A stretch of DNA of 30,399 nt, taken from the NCBI GenBank assembly GCA_019649035.1, contig BMAT01000221.1, positions 160,845-191,243 on the forward strand, given 5' to 3'. The translations under genes and the position numbers were made by a program. Source of the stretch: Elysia marginata. Taxonomy: Eukaryota; Mollusca; Gastropoda; Plakobranchidae. This document shows positions 1-11,112 of the stretch, in pieces (position 1 is the stretch's first letter; each line of letters starts with the position of its first letter). The notes beneath the pieces are model-generated. The model saw only the letters and a list, made by a program, of their open reading frames with translations, made no database searches and had not been told where the DNA came from.

Positions 1-1070
1 ATGAAATGAAAAGAAAAACAGAACACAATAGCAACTTCAACAACAACAAATAACCAAGCCATCTGCATCCCTTACAGCTCTTGCATATCAAAGGGCAAGC
101 TAGCAGCATTTTCTTTCAAATTATGAAACCGATTTGAAGCGAGTTTTGCTAACACCTGATAAGGAAAGATGTTTGCCGCATTAGCAATTTGATCAGTTCG
201 ATATAATACGCACACAGTCCGTCCCATCCATGAATGATGTTACCCTCCCCATCTTTTTCATCCCCTCAAGCCTCAACCATCTTTACCCTTTCGACCCCAC
301 CGCCGTCAAGGTCTCACAAGACATTTGCTATATGTCACAAACACTATCTTGTTTTGAACTTCTGTATCCCACACTTAATTACATTATTCGTAAGTCTAGG
401 TCATTATGGTGTTATCTATTGTATGCGTGTACCCTCTTGTATCAAGAGATTTATGTGCTGTCTATTCTATAACGTTCAGAGCAATACTTATTCTCCTGGT
501 AATGTTTCATAAAACTGTACATTTTTTTTCACAAGGGCAAATTAAGTGGGTTGATTATAATTATTTAAAATCAAAATTAAAATAAAATATTTTAATCTCA
601 TTGTCATCCACCATTCGTTTTCTCTTTCTCTCCCACTCTCAAATTCTTCCTCTCCCCTCTCTGACCTCTTTCTTTCTCCAAGAGTGTGAAAGTGCTAACG
701 CCGATGTAAAGAAATAATTAAGCCTTCTCGTGTTGACTCAGTGTCATTCTACCTATTGATCACCACAACGAGCAGTGAAGTAATAGTACTAGGCACGGGT
801 ACTTTGAGTTGAATTATTGATTTATTTTCATGCAAGGCGCTGTTAAGACCCGAACACCATAGAACCAGTAGATGCCTCCACTATATATTTAGATTCTTTG
901 GTAGCAGCTCTAAACCGTTCAAGATTTATGTTTTCAAGTTAGCAGTTAACATTTATTTACAAGTGAAGAGTCTCTGCAGATAATTGCGGTTTTTTTAAAT
1001 CATGAAGCAGAGGTCTGCTGGGGAAAAAGAAGTCTAATGGCTAGGCGTAGGGCAGGAAGTGAAGGCCAAG

Positions 1071-1073
<3 letters not shown>
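1..1073. other. Non-coding DNA, nothing recognised
   Basis: I see no exon, RNA gene or transposon remnant here. Two short open frames near 230-512 overlap in different frames, have no recognisable domain and look like chance. A CT-rich stretch near 600-680 is low complexity. Confidence 0.6.
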
Positions 1074-1115
<42 letters not shown>

Positions 1116-1312
1116 GACAAACAGACATAGAAACAGACAGAAACAGATAGACAGATAGACAGGAAGACATACAGGCAGACATACAGACAAGTAGACAGAC
1201 ATACAGGCAGAGTCGAGAGTGAGAGAGGGAGACATCTATCTATCTATCTATCTGCCTGTCTGTTTTATATGTCTGTGTCCCTGTCATTCTGTCTGTTGTC
1301 TGTCTGTCTGCC
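1074..1312. repeat. Compound microsatellite with opposed GACA/GATA and TCTA/TGTC arms
   Basis: An (AG)n tract at about 1076-1111 runs into degenerate GACA/GATA tetranucleotide repeats to about 1210. After a short GA-rich spacer come (TCTA)n and TGTC repeats from about 1235. The right arm is approximately the reverse complement of the left, so the array could fold into a long imperfect hairpin. Open frames across it encode only simple Ser/Leu/Val/Cys repeats and are not genes. Confidence 0.85.
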
Positions 1313-4299
1313 CCGCTGATTTCAATGGATTCTTTTCTGCGATGAACTTATTATTACCGTGTAAACATTCTTTTTTCCTAGAATAGTGCGGAAAAAAGCT
1401 TCGTCATTATATTGTACAGAAGGGTTCATTTAGCGCTGTTATCTTTGAGGATATGAAACAGTTTTGCAATAACCCAAAGAGCCGAGGTCTTTGTAGAGAG
1501 AATGTAGCTCCTTTTGAGGCTTAATTTTATAATTAAACATGTTTATATTGCTTGAGCATTTGACACTAATGACAGGTGCCGCATAATTAAGAATTAAAAT
1601 AAGACGTTTTAAATGATCAAGGGTTATGTTTCATTAACTGAAAGGAAATCTTCCCAAATGTTGATGTTTCTAGCTTGTATGAGTGTTACCAAAAAATGCC
1701 TCTTATTTAAAATAAATTATAAAGAGGTTTAAAGATACAATACTATATAAATGTGAAAAAACATGTCTTTTGGGTAAACCTTTTCCTCTTAGATATTACA
1801 TGAAAGAAGAGATAAGAATGATAGTATTTGAGCTATGTACTCGTGAGAATTTAAGAAGGTATATTTTTAATGCTTTGAGGTCGTTGTTCGTACAGCAACA
1901 GAATTGTTAACCGTACAGTGAAACCAATGTGAGCAGGATTACATTGTGATTTATCTTTTTAGGTCTGTGAAGCTAGATATGGTTAGTTTCAATTCATAGA
2001 TTTTGGCCTCACTTTTTTTATTTGCCCTGGTCATCTCAAGTTGAGATCGATTAATACTGAAAATTTAGGTATAACAAAAATTTTAAAGTTATCAGACGCT
2101 CCTTTTTTTATTCACTTTGCCTTCTACGTTTCTTATAAGTTGGTTTACTTTTATTTCTTCGCTGGTCAGTGTATGTAACATGTCAATTTTTTATCGCAAC
2201 AATCTCTCTTGAAAAACTCAATCCACAACGTCATCTCTCAATGATGAACTCCAGCTGTTTATATAATTTCTTGACCGTAGGCTTGTTCTATCACCCTCAA
2301 TCTAATTATCGTTTTCAGCTGTTCTTAAGGCAATTCTTCTGGCTCTATACGACACTCATGAACAGGGCAAGGATAAAAAAAAACTGCAGCCCTGGCGTAA
2401 ATTCGGCCTGACATCTGAGCCCCTTCGTTGAGTGGTCAGGGTTACTAGTGGGTAGTGGGTGAGCCACGGGCACAAATTAGATAAAGCAAATTGACCTAAG
2501 TGACCGAACACGGTCGAATAGATTTCTTAGCTGTCAGTTATACTGAGACAGGCCCATCTCCGACTAGATTCAAACAAGGCAAGAACGGTATGAAACTGAA
2601 AAACGGCCGTCTGGTTTCACAGCGCCAGTGTGCTCGAACATTGGTTCTCACTACAATTCGACATTTGCAATAGTTTGATAATCCCGTTTGGCGGAGATGG
2701 GTCGCGCCCAGTATAACATAACCCTTAACGGACCTCAGATCATAGTAGGTTTTTTTTTAGAAACCTAAAATGTAAACGGCTATTTTCAAATTTCAAACAA
2801 CTCCTTAGACTTCCATATCAGTTAACACATTAGTAAATTGGCAATAGCTGCAAGTAAATCTACACTTGTTTTTTTATGGGTCTTTGTCTCTTGTAACCGC
2901 TGAATACACGAGGTAAGAACAACTTTTAAAATATTTATTTGCCGATAAAATTTATCAAGAGAATTCATTATGGTCATTCTTCGCGTGACCTCTATTAAAA
3001 ACTAACTTTTTACTAGGTTCCTCAACTTTGCAAGTCAGCGTATTACATTGACACCATTAATAAATTATTCTCTGCCAATATGACACCAAGCTTGCATAAC
3101 GGTATGACATCCACAACTGTAATGAGTCCATTTCGGCTACTTAACAGTGATTTGAACTTCTATTCATTACGTAAAAGCGGCAATGCGTTATTAAATCAGA
3201 AGTAGAATACTCAACACAGCCCTACAGTTTTGCTTGTTTTTTTTGTTGGTTTTTTTTACACTTAGCGCTTTTTTAAAAACTTTCCATGCCCTGTTGTCTA
3301 AGGGGAACTGTTTACCGCTAATTCAGAAATGAGAAACTTGCCGCGACGATGCAACAGTGCATATAATTATAAACTAACGCGGCGTCTAGTCTCGATAAAC
3401 TTATCCTCTACCGAAATGAAAATCTTTATCTTGTATCTTCTTTAAACAAATGTGGCGAATTGGAACCATGCACAATAATACAAATTTTTAGTTTATGTAC
3501 GTGAACTCTTGTTCTGAATCCTTTGACTTTAACCTTTAAACAGGCTCATGGAATTGGATTCAAAGTACTGGAATATTGTTATTGCTTTCCAAAACAAAAA
3601 CAAAAACAAAAATCCTGCTGGCTCAGTAATAGAATGGTAAACACAAATGCCCTGAAATCGTACGGCGGGCGTACTATTGTTACAGTGTCATGGTTTTTGT
3701 ACCGCTTTTGTGTGTGTGTGTTCGTTTGACACGATGTAGGACGACGCACTCTTTGTTTTGAAATTTTAAAAAAAAATTTGGATTTTAAAAGACCCCACAA
3801 AATTTGCCTAGCCAAAAAGGAGTCTAGACAAATAAGCTGTCGACTGTGTGAATTCCAGATTGTCTATTTGTCATCTTTGTGTAAAAACGGCAGCTACGCA
3901 TATACAACTATCCCAACCCATTTTCTCCCCCTCTAATCTTTTTCTCTCGTTTTAGGACACTAGAAAGTAGAAAGAAAAAAAAACACTTGACATTTTAGTG
4001 AAAGTAAGCCTTAAAAAAAGGTACCGGTATATGTATGAATGGATGAAAAACCTTCTGAGTTCGACTACTATGACATGAACTTCTGTTATATTTATTGATC
4101 GCCTTAAGTATTCGTATAATCTCGCCCTGAAACATGCATGTTTCCTTCACCTTCTCCGTCTTCTCTTTCCTTAAAAATGGAAAGGCTAGAAAGCAAGAAA
4201 AAGAAAAGTAAATTCCAGACACCATTAATTTCCATTAGTACATATTATACTCTTTAACCTTTCCATGGGTCCATAAAGGGTGTTGTATATGATGGGGTA
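1313..4299. other. Non-coding DNA, nothing recognised
   Basis: About 3 kb without a supportable gene. Short open frames near 2169-2411, 3523-3815 and 3995-4225 lack domains, plausible splice sites and homology I can recall. A block near 2400-2740 is more GC-rich and carries a 10-bp inverted pair (2553-2562 and 2692-2701), which may mark an old repeat. A perfect 16-bp palindrome lies at 4129-4144. Confidence 0.5.
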
Positions 4300-4835
4300 G
4301 GGTGGAAGAAGTTCTTTTTTCTTTTAGTTTAAGTTAAGGCAAAGCAGTAGAAGATATTCAGTGGTTTCAGCAGGGTGATCACAGTATCGGCAGAGTGGCT
4401 TGTGTTGTGGACAGGTGCTGGTTTGTTCTTGTGTGCTGGGTCCTGAACTGGTCTTGTCTATTCAATTGGTTAATTGTAACTTGAGGTCTTGGTTGTGCCT
4501 TTTCTGGAAACATGGCACGTCCTGTTGACCCACATGCCCACCTATCCAGCTAATACCTCTTTTCGTTGTTTTTAAGGATTTGTTTGATAGTATTCAGAAT
4601 GCAGGGAAGATTTGTTGTGGTTTTAAGGTTTCTGATTTAGCTAGTTTGTCAGCTGCTTCATTCCCTTTGACGTTGCAGTGGCCTGGGATCCATTGCAGAG
4701 CAATGTGAATTCAATAGGGAGCCATTAGGTTTCTGGTATCCAGCACAATATCTGAAATAATTTTATCATGGTATGGTGGGATCTAGAGAGCTTCTAGTGC
4801 AGATTTGTAGTCGTCCAAGGCGTACTTTAAAAAAT
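4300..4835 (-). pseudogene. Degenerate non-LTR retrotransposon fragment: RNase H domain and C-terminal tail
   Basis: Read on the minus strand, about 4835-4655 translates in one frame, with two in-frame stops, into an RNase H-like segment. It contains DDYKSALEAL, matching the D-S-K-S-A-L motif of LINE RNase H domains, and then LQWIPGHCNVKGNEAADKLA, matching the conserved WIPGH...GNE.AD.LA block. Further along, in shifted frames, are NRQDQ and, at about 4410-4345, PLCRYCDHPAETTEYLL. These match the tail after RNase H in Jockey/I-type LINEs, which ends in a Cys-rich motif before an EH.L-type helix. Frameshifts and stops show a dead copy. The RT and endonuclease parts are not present next to it. 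The family assignment comes from motif recognition only. Confidence 0.75.
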
Positions 4836-6343
4836 GTTAAAATGTATATAGAATCTATATCGTTCATGTTATTCACAAACCAGCTAGGTGCAGGGAACCA
4901 AGTTTTGCAAGAGGAAAAAACAAATAAATTTATAGCAAGCATTGTTTAGTATATGAAAATATTCTTCTACAGGGTTAACCTTACCTTTTTTATAAGCCCA
5001 ACTAGCAACATGACTTAGTTTTGTTTTAAAGATAATTGAAATAATTTATTTAATAGTTGAAACTAGAATATTTAACAGCGCATGTAGCTGTTTCTCTATC
5101 AACAAGTCAAAGTGCAGCCGGTGCAGGTGACCGGTTTGGTGCAGTGTTCTGCTGTTGTGCTTGACACGCCCGGGTATGCTTTGGCATCTCTTGTCATTAA
5201 ACCTTCGAGGTCATGACGGCTAAAGTTATCTACATGGCCGGAATGGCTAGTGTTACATTTTTTGCTCATCGCCCTCGTGGCCGGTTTCGCAAACGTTTAC
5301 TTGAATTTTTTACATCAGTTACAACACTAAGAACATTGGAGTAGCTGTTAAATATTGTGATTGATAATTTAAGAGAAGCAATCTCTTTTTTGCCCTCAAA
5401 AACTGTGTATGTAGCCGGTTAGGGAATAAGATCGGCGGTATGTTCATTAGCAACTGTGTAAATAATCAGACTCGTGCTTCAACCAACCTTGTCTTGGCAT
5501 AAACTTTTACCCTGTCCTTGTCTCCCCAAGCTAACTGACCTTCACCTTCACGAGCTATGTCTGCTAAGTACACCATAACCATCGTTGATCAATAATCATA
5601 GTTGATGATATTTGACCCCGACTTTAGCTAGATGGTAAGTAGGTAGTAGAAATTGCTTAGCTATCATTTCCGGGCATTTCGTCTTTTTTAATCCATGTGT
5701 GGATAAGTGTAGGTCGAATTTTACAGAATCCATATAATAATAGGCTTTCGGTTGAACTCCACTCTCTATCTCCTCTGTAACCACAGAACCAATTTAGATG
5801 CGGTTTTCACTGAACTTCATGAAAAAAATTATTCTGTGTTCTGATTTGCTATAAGCTCATGCACATTTTCGGCAACTATGAGAACTCTCGCCCTAAATTT
5901 ATTTTGTTCTTAATCCTCTCCGGTTACTCTTTTCATTTCTACATTACAGAATAATTCTGTAAGCCTGCATTATGTTCATAAAAATGCTCAAGCGTCATTT
6001 CCGCTATCCTCGCAAGGACACATACATGGTCTTTTGAAATGTATGGAATAGTGCAGGTCAGTTTTGATCATGAACACAGTGTGTGCATGTCAGGCTTATG
6101 TGCGAGCGTGTGTCTGTGTGTGGTCCAGTTTAATGGACGCCGTGATTTGAGCGTGGACATTGGTGTTTCACTGATTAATGCATCTGTTTATGGTGACTGA
6201 GACATAATAAAAAACCTTCATTAATAATTAATCTCAGTTACCCTTAGGTAAGAATAGCGGCTCAATTAGCAAGAGGTGAGGAAGATGTTTGCGCGGACGA
6301 GCTTGCAAAAACAAGACCATATCATCAAACAAAAGAATGTGGC
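4836..6343. other. Non-coding DNA; GC-richer patch near 5110-5300
   Basis: No gene or identifiable mobile element. The patch at about 5110-5300 is more GC-rich than its surroundings and may be part of an unrecognised repeat. A short imperfect inverted repeat (6192-6202 and 6232-6242, 10 of 11 bases pairing around a 29-base AT-rich loop) could form a hairpin. Confidence 0.5.
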
Positions 6344-6455
6344 TTTTTATGTTGTGCACTTGCTTAGATCACAGACATTTTTAGATTCTTGGTTATGTTG
6401 GTATTTTTATGTTGTGCACTTGCTTAGATCACATACATCTTTAGGTTATGTAGGC
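6344..6455. repeat. Two-copy tandem duplication, period 60 bp
   Basis: The segment starting TTTTTATGTTGTGCACTTGC at 6344 is repeated at 6404. The first 30 bases are identical and later bases diverge slightly. The second copy ends near 6455. It produces a repeated peptide in a 71-codon open frame that otherwise has no sign of being a gene. Confidence 0.85.
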
Positions 6456-7239
6456 TCAAACCACAAGAGCGATCGAAGCTCGTTTAGATAGTCCTACTGT
6501 TAATCTTTGCAGTGATCAAATAATAAATTATGCATGTATTGTATCGCGATGCGTTTGCCCATTCCAGGCTCTCTTTTTAAATTTTGTTTTCTCTGTATCA
6601 CTGCATTCCCCGAGAGATGTGGTGAGGGTTTTCTTGTTCAGATAATTTGCTCTTCGATTTCTAGTATCTCAGATGAATAGAAACCCTATCCAGTTTACAA
6701 ATAAAACATTGATTAAGTTTGGAACGTTAATAACATAAAAAAAAACCAACCAACAATCAAACAAACAGAAAACACAAGTCTGGGAAGTGCATAACTGTTT
6801 ACTTGTTTGATGTCATGACAAAAGACGTGTACTAGTTAGCTAATTATAGATATGTTTTAAAACGAAAAGAAAGAAAAGGCCGAATTAACTGCATGCAGAT
6901 AAAGAAAGTGTTTACTATTAAAAGAAATAAGTTACCTGAGAACGAGAATAATTAAAAAATATTTTTTCTACACACTGCACACGAAGGCTGGGTATTATTT
7001 ATTTCTACAATCTAAATTTTGCGGAGTCCGCGCTTCACAACTCCAACCTAGAAAGTCTTATGCGCTGTAAGAAAATGCCCTACTCGATCTAAATTCGTGG
7101 TGATCGTGTTGTAGAGGCACAAAACTGAGTCTATGGGCTGACTTTCCACGATTGGACCAGCATGTCCTGGTGGTTTCACTCTTGAAGCAGATCAGCATAA
7201 ATACATGAAAAAAAGAATAACTAACGCTATACCTTACAG
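6456..7239. other. Non-coding DNA, nothing recognised
   Basis: AT-rich DNA with short homopolymer runs. I see no exon, splice-site pair or repeat I can name. Confidence 0.5.
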
Positions 7240-7880
7240 GTGACAATGTTATGAACCTTGGTTTTCACTTTGACGCTCATTTTTGTATGGAAAAGTCATA
7301 TCAAACGTATTTGTAGAAGTTGCCACTACCATCTTAGAACTACTGGAAAATTGCAGGAACTCATTGTTTTTTGACAGCACTGCTCAACTACTTGTACTTT
7401 CTTTCACAACCAGCAGGCTGGATTACTGTAACTGCACCAAATTATCTAATAGATAGACTTCTAAAGGTCCAAACCAAAGCAGCCTGGTCAATAACTCCTA
7501 GATTAAACTTTAAAATTTGCTGAAAATACTAAACGAGCTACACTGGGTGCCGGTAAAGTCCCGCATTGATTTTAAAATTGTCTGCCATATTTTTAATTGT
7601 TTAAAGAATCTTTCTCCTGTTTATGTACAAGAACTCTTACAATTATACAAAGCTCAACGTGCTTTACGACCAAATCACTCCATTTTACTAAAAACTAATA
7701 TGTCATCCCCGACCTATGAATAAAAAGCGTTTGCTGTCACAGCTCCTAAAGTCTAGAATGTTTTATCAGAAAGAAAAAAACTAAGAAAAGTGACACAATT
7801 GAATCAGTAAGCAAAATTCGAAAACTGAGGGTTTTTTTAAAAGAATTATTTACCTGTGGTTTTAGAACATTTTGGCGTTA
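7240..7880 (+). pseudogene. CR1-like LINE reverse transcriptase pseudogene, 3' part
   Basis: Successive plus-strand frames match the C-terminal half of CR1/Rex-type LINE reverse transcriptases, in order. Near 7255 is NLGFHFDAHFCMEK, resembling the LGV.FD..L.M..H block. Near 7410-7490 is DYC-like sequence followed by PNYLIDRLLKVQTKAA. At 7525-7723 is ELHWVPVKSRIDFKIVCHIF, the well-known LHWLPV..RI.FKI motif. Near 7725-7780 is AFAVTAPKVWNV-like sequence, equivalent to the S.AAP.LWN.LP block. Stops and frameshifts interrupt it throughout. The longest intact piece is 68 codons at 7517-7723. It is an old, dead insertion, and no element boundaries or tail repeat are clear. Confidence 0.8.
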
Positions 7881-8310
7881 ATTTTCTATGCATTTAAATG
7901 TAACTGTGAGATTTCTCAAAACAAGGACAGTGGCTATTTAGATGATGTAATAGTTTTTATGCATATCGTATTGTACAACTCTTCGTTTTTCTTCAATGTT
8001 CCACGGTTTTAACTATAACTAGGGTAACTTTGTTCTCCTATTGTGTATATATTACCTCTCCCGAGCACTGTTTTAGTGGATTTTAGGTGCTCTAGTCAAT
8101 GAATATTATTATTTCATGAATTGTTTAAAAGCCCTGGGATTAATATTAATAAAAAGTCTTTTACTTAGTTCTTTATATTTTGATTTAATGTAAGTCTTCA
8201 TTTAGAAAATAGAACGAGAAACAGTTTTGAGATGCAATTACTAAACTTATGCGCTTTTTAACCATTCCCATTCACGTCTCTATGTCTGTCATCACCAAGA
8301 CTTTCTCTTC
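7881..8310. other. Lectin 3' UTR and intergenic DNA
   Basis: On the minus strand this lies just downstream of the lectin stop codon. An ATTAAA polyadenylation-type hexamer on the minus strand (plus-strand TTTAAT at 8184-8189) lies about 125 bases after the stop and is the nearest candidate 3' end. No other feature is seen. Confidence 0.4.
8184..8189 (-). terminator. Candidate polyadenylation signal (ATTAAA) of the lectin gene
   Basis: ATTAAA, the commonest variant of AATAAA, occurs on the minus strand about 125 bases after the lectin stop codon. Nothing stronger lies closer. The cleavage site would need transcript evidence. Confidence 0.35.
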
Positions 8311-8777
8311 CTATGATTGTACATCGTACTGGCAGATAAAGGAATGTTTCTCATTCGAGCAATCAAAATCATGCCACTGCCAATCCAAGGGATTCAAAGC
8401 CAAGCAATCCTCACCACTAGAGAAAGGCTCGCCGTTGAAGTAATGCATGTTGCCCCAGTGTCTGACTTGAGAGCCATCCTCCCAAACATAGATGCCCTCT
8501 CTTATAGTATCTTGCATGCCGATCCACATTGGCTTAAGCTGCTGGCGTCTTTGCATCTCTTGGAGGAGAAAGTCGTTGATATATTTGGTCTTGGGCATGG
8601 CTAGGGTTCCATTGTGTTGTCGACAAGTTTTCTGAGCAGTCTCGAATGGAACATCGTCGTTGGTCACAAATTGGAAACAGGCGTCGCCAAGCACGCTGAA
8701 GAATTGGCTGCCGACAGATTTAACAACGTTCGTTGGGCACCCGTTTTCCACAGTGGTGATTCCAGTTCCGGTCAAAG
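8311..8777 (-). CDS. C-type lectin exon 2 (terminal coding exon)
   Basis: This exon carries the whole C-type lectin domain and ends at a TAG (minus strand, 8313-8311). I start it after CATTCCCAG rather than at an internal Met upstream, because the upstream codons look intronic and the splice site is strong. All three disulfides of a long-form domain are possible: the extra N-terminal pair (31-51), the outer pair (69-166) and the inner pair (142-157). Confidence 0.85.
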
Positions 8778-11012
8778 CTGGGAATGCAGAGACAAGATGA
8801 TTATCAGACACTTGAACAGCACAACCCTCAGTTATCCTTTGATGAGGATTTGCAGAATACAGCTTACCCGAATGTGTTGCACTTTAGTTAGTCAACTTTT
8901 TTCTGCAACGAAAGTTAAGTGAATGGTTCTGACCGAAATTTAAGCAAGGTCATGTGAGACTTGGGAAAACACCAACCTCTTCCGACCTCTTTCTTTAGAT
9001 TGCGCACCCATTTGTGTGGCACGGTAGGTAAAATATTACTTAGTTAAAGAAACGGTCTTTCAGCATTTTTTTATGCAATTCCACATCAATTTAAGAGTAA
9101 CGAGGCAGATAAGATACATTTGTATAATGCGTTTGTCTCGGTTAGTAAAAACACACGGTATAATTTCTTGCGCCCAGCGTAATTGAGTCAAATATCGGAA
9201 ATTTGGTTAAAAAAAACCCAAGTTCTCAAAGTTTAGCTCTTATTTTAAATTTGATAATTGTAAATTAAAAAAAACATTACTATCCAAAAATTCTGACGAC
9301 GACAATCATTTTTTAAACTTAAAAGTTAATAAATAAACCTCACAATTTATCAAAGCACTTGAATTGCTACATCCAACCAATTCAAACCAGTTGTAAGGCG
9401 TTCAATGTTATCATGCATTTTATATAGCGCACTGCGTACAGGAAAAACTACGCACCTTCGCTGCTTTAGGTTGAAAAGATTGCTGGATCATCAATGTTTC
9501 TGAACCTTAAATTAATGCTCTAAGCTACATTAAATAGTAAAAGGTAACCTTTACATGTCAGCATCACAATGAGTTGCAGCCTCCAACCGTTACTTAAGAC
9601 TCTATCAACCAATATCCTTTAGATTAAAACCCTTATTGCTAATAGTTAAAACGTATGGAGTCAGCTCTCACATTCTAGGGCCCAGAATTTTGGAAAAATT
9701 TACCCCTGCCAGTCCAGTTAGAAGTCTCAGTCTTTTTCTACACATTAAATATTTCTGAAAACGTTTTTTTTTTTTTAAAGGAAAATTCATTTCATGACTA
9801 GCAATTTAGAACACTGTATTTGATTTAGTATTGCAATATTAAATTATACTTTTCGGAGGCCCTTTTTAAATTGAATTTTATCTGATGTGTCTTGATTGTA
9901 CCAGGTATGAATATATCTAGTAACTATTGTTATAATTGTTGTTATTACTATTATTATTATTACAAATAGATAATGCAGAAAATAAAACTTAAGCACAAGT
10001 TTTCTGTTCAGGATTGAGTCCGCCAATGTCTCATTAGATCGATGCATAATGTATGATGGATTATTCACACTTTAGAAATAAACTAGGTTTATGAACAGCG
10101 GCATAATACAAATGTAAGTTCACACATGTACTATTTTATTTTAACGAAAGCGTTGATTCTCGGACACCTCAGAATAGGCTCTAGAAGACTTAACCCGATC
10201 GAGTCCGCTAAGTGAAACCCACAACCTAATTAAGAAATCCCTTCTTTCATGATAAAATGAGATCTTAAAGCCAACGAAACGAAAGTGAAATTTGCGCTTT
10301 AAAATCGCAACTCTGTCCTTAAAAAAAAAAAAAGACACACACAATCATGACCTACCAAGATAATAGTAGAAATTATAGTCCAGGTTAACTTTTTTATGTA
10401 CGACCAGAGAGAATATTTTTCCCAGATTTTACTGGGCTCACAAACCACACGCTATCTATCTTTAACTTGCATGCTAAATTTGGCTATGTCCCATTCCTTC
10501 ATCTCGCAACGTAACAAGAACGTTTATGGTTGTTTTTTTAAACTAAAATCATTGACTTATTCAAACAACTACTGTATTATGATTTTCATGCCTTTTTGTG
10601 AAAATTTTTGCTCTCGAACTCTCGGTGTTGATTTTTGCCTGCTACTCATTATCGAGTAAATGATTAAAATCACTTTCAAACGACTGTGCTATTATTTGTA
10701 TTGGAAATCGTCACAGAATTATTTCCTTGATATTTCCTTGATATCGCAAGACTCGTAGAGGAAAAAAAAATAAAAAGACAAGAATTGAAAAAAAGAATTG
10801 AATGAACACCACACCTGATCCCGTTGAAAGCTACTGGTACAAGTTGTATGCGAATAACATGGCATCCACAAATTTGACATAGGCAATTAAACTTTTGCGT
10901 TTTAATGTGTGCATCTATACTTAAAACAGATAATTTAAAATATAGGGATATGAATCTCACCTTGTAAAGCCGTTGCGATTAATGTGTGTAGATTAGCGTC
11001 GAAGGCAAACAT
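8311..11012 (-). CDS. Secreted C-type lectin-like protein, two exons
   Basis: Predicted minus-strand gene: exon 1 is 11012-10961 (52 nt) and exon 2 is 8777-8311 (467 nt), separated by a 2.18-kb GT-AG intron. Exon 1 ends CAAG|GTGAGA and exon 2 follows a pyrimidine-rich CATTCCCAG. The phases fit: one base plus two bases make an Ala codon. The product is 172 residues. The N-terminus (MFAFDANLHTLIATALQAL) is a modest signal-peptide candidate. The remainder is one long-form C-type lectin domain with six cysteines at 31, 51, 69, 142, 157 and 166, WIG at 102-104 and the final CSNEKHSFIC. The usual EPN/QPD calcium-sugar motif reads EPF at 134-136, and WND reads WHD at 152-154, so calcium-dependent sugar binding may be altered. 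An in-frame stop lies just before the ATG. The domain is certain; exon 1 is an inference. Confidence 0.7.
8778..10960 (-). other. Predicted intron of the lectin gene
   Basis: About 2.2 kb with no recognisable coding sequence on either strand. It holds an ATT-rich microsatellite at about 9920-9964 and a T run near 9764-9776. Short open frames at 9844-10068, 10141-10344, 10396-10659 and 10676-10960 show no domains. Confidence 0.5.
9920..9964. repeat. ATT/GTT trinucleotide microsatellite
   Basis: Imperfect (ATT)n/(GTT)n tract inside the predicted lectin intron. Confidence 0.7.
10961..11012 (-). CDS. C-type lectin exon 1 (start codon and signal peptide candidate)
   Basis: On the minus strand, TTCACCATG begins an open frame of 17 codons plus one base, ending at a consensus donor CAAG|GTGAGA. 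An in-frame TAG three codons before the ATG limits upstream extension. The split codon joins exactly to exon 2. The peptide has a short hydrophobic stretch (residues 10-19) but an acidic residue at position 5, so it is a weak signal peptide. Moderately supported. Confidence 0.55.
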
Positions 11013-11104
11013 GGTGAACTATTGAGATGACCAAACACCCTCAGTTGCAGTTAGAAGTTACCTTCAGGAAGGACGAAAGCAAACTCTGCTGAAAAGCCCC
11101 GTGA

Positions 11105-11112
11105 CTTATAAA
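11105..11112 (-). promoter_or_regulatory. TATA-like box upstream of the lectin start codon
   Basis: TTTATAAG on the minus strand lies about 95 bases upstream of the proposed ATG, which is reasonable for a short 5' UTR. AT-rich DNA gives such matches by chance, so support is weak. Confidence 0.3.

Noticed and set aside
230..512. Overlapping 80- and 92-codon plus-strand frames
   Set aside because: No domain, no splice context, two frames open at once in pyrimidine-rich DNA; chance is the simplest explanation.
1000..1235. Two minus-strand open frames rich in Ser, Leu, Cys and Val
   Set aside because: They are translations of the microsatellite and have no independent coding signal.
2553..2701. 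10-bp inverted pair (CCCATCTCCG / CGGAGATGGG) possibly bounding a small transposon
   Set aside because: The arms are short, I see no flanking target duplication, and the interior has no repeat features.
4129..4144. Perfect 16-bp palindrome GAAACATGCATGTTTC
   Set aside because: An isolated palindrome with no partner site or nearby promoter; not enough to call a regulatory site.
5110..5300. Possible tRNA-derived SINE in the GC-richer patch
   Set aside because: I could not find convincing A and B boxes at the right spacing or a cloverleaf.
8317..8922. Plus-strand frames of 95 and 102 codons
   Set aside because: They are antisense shadows of the C-type lectin exon.
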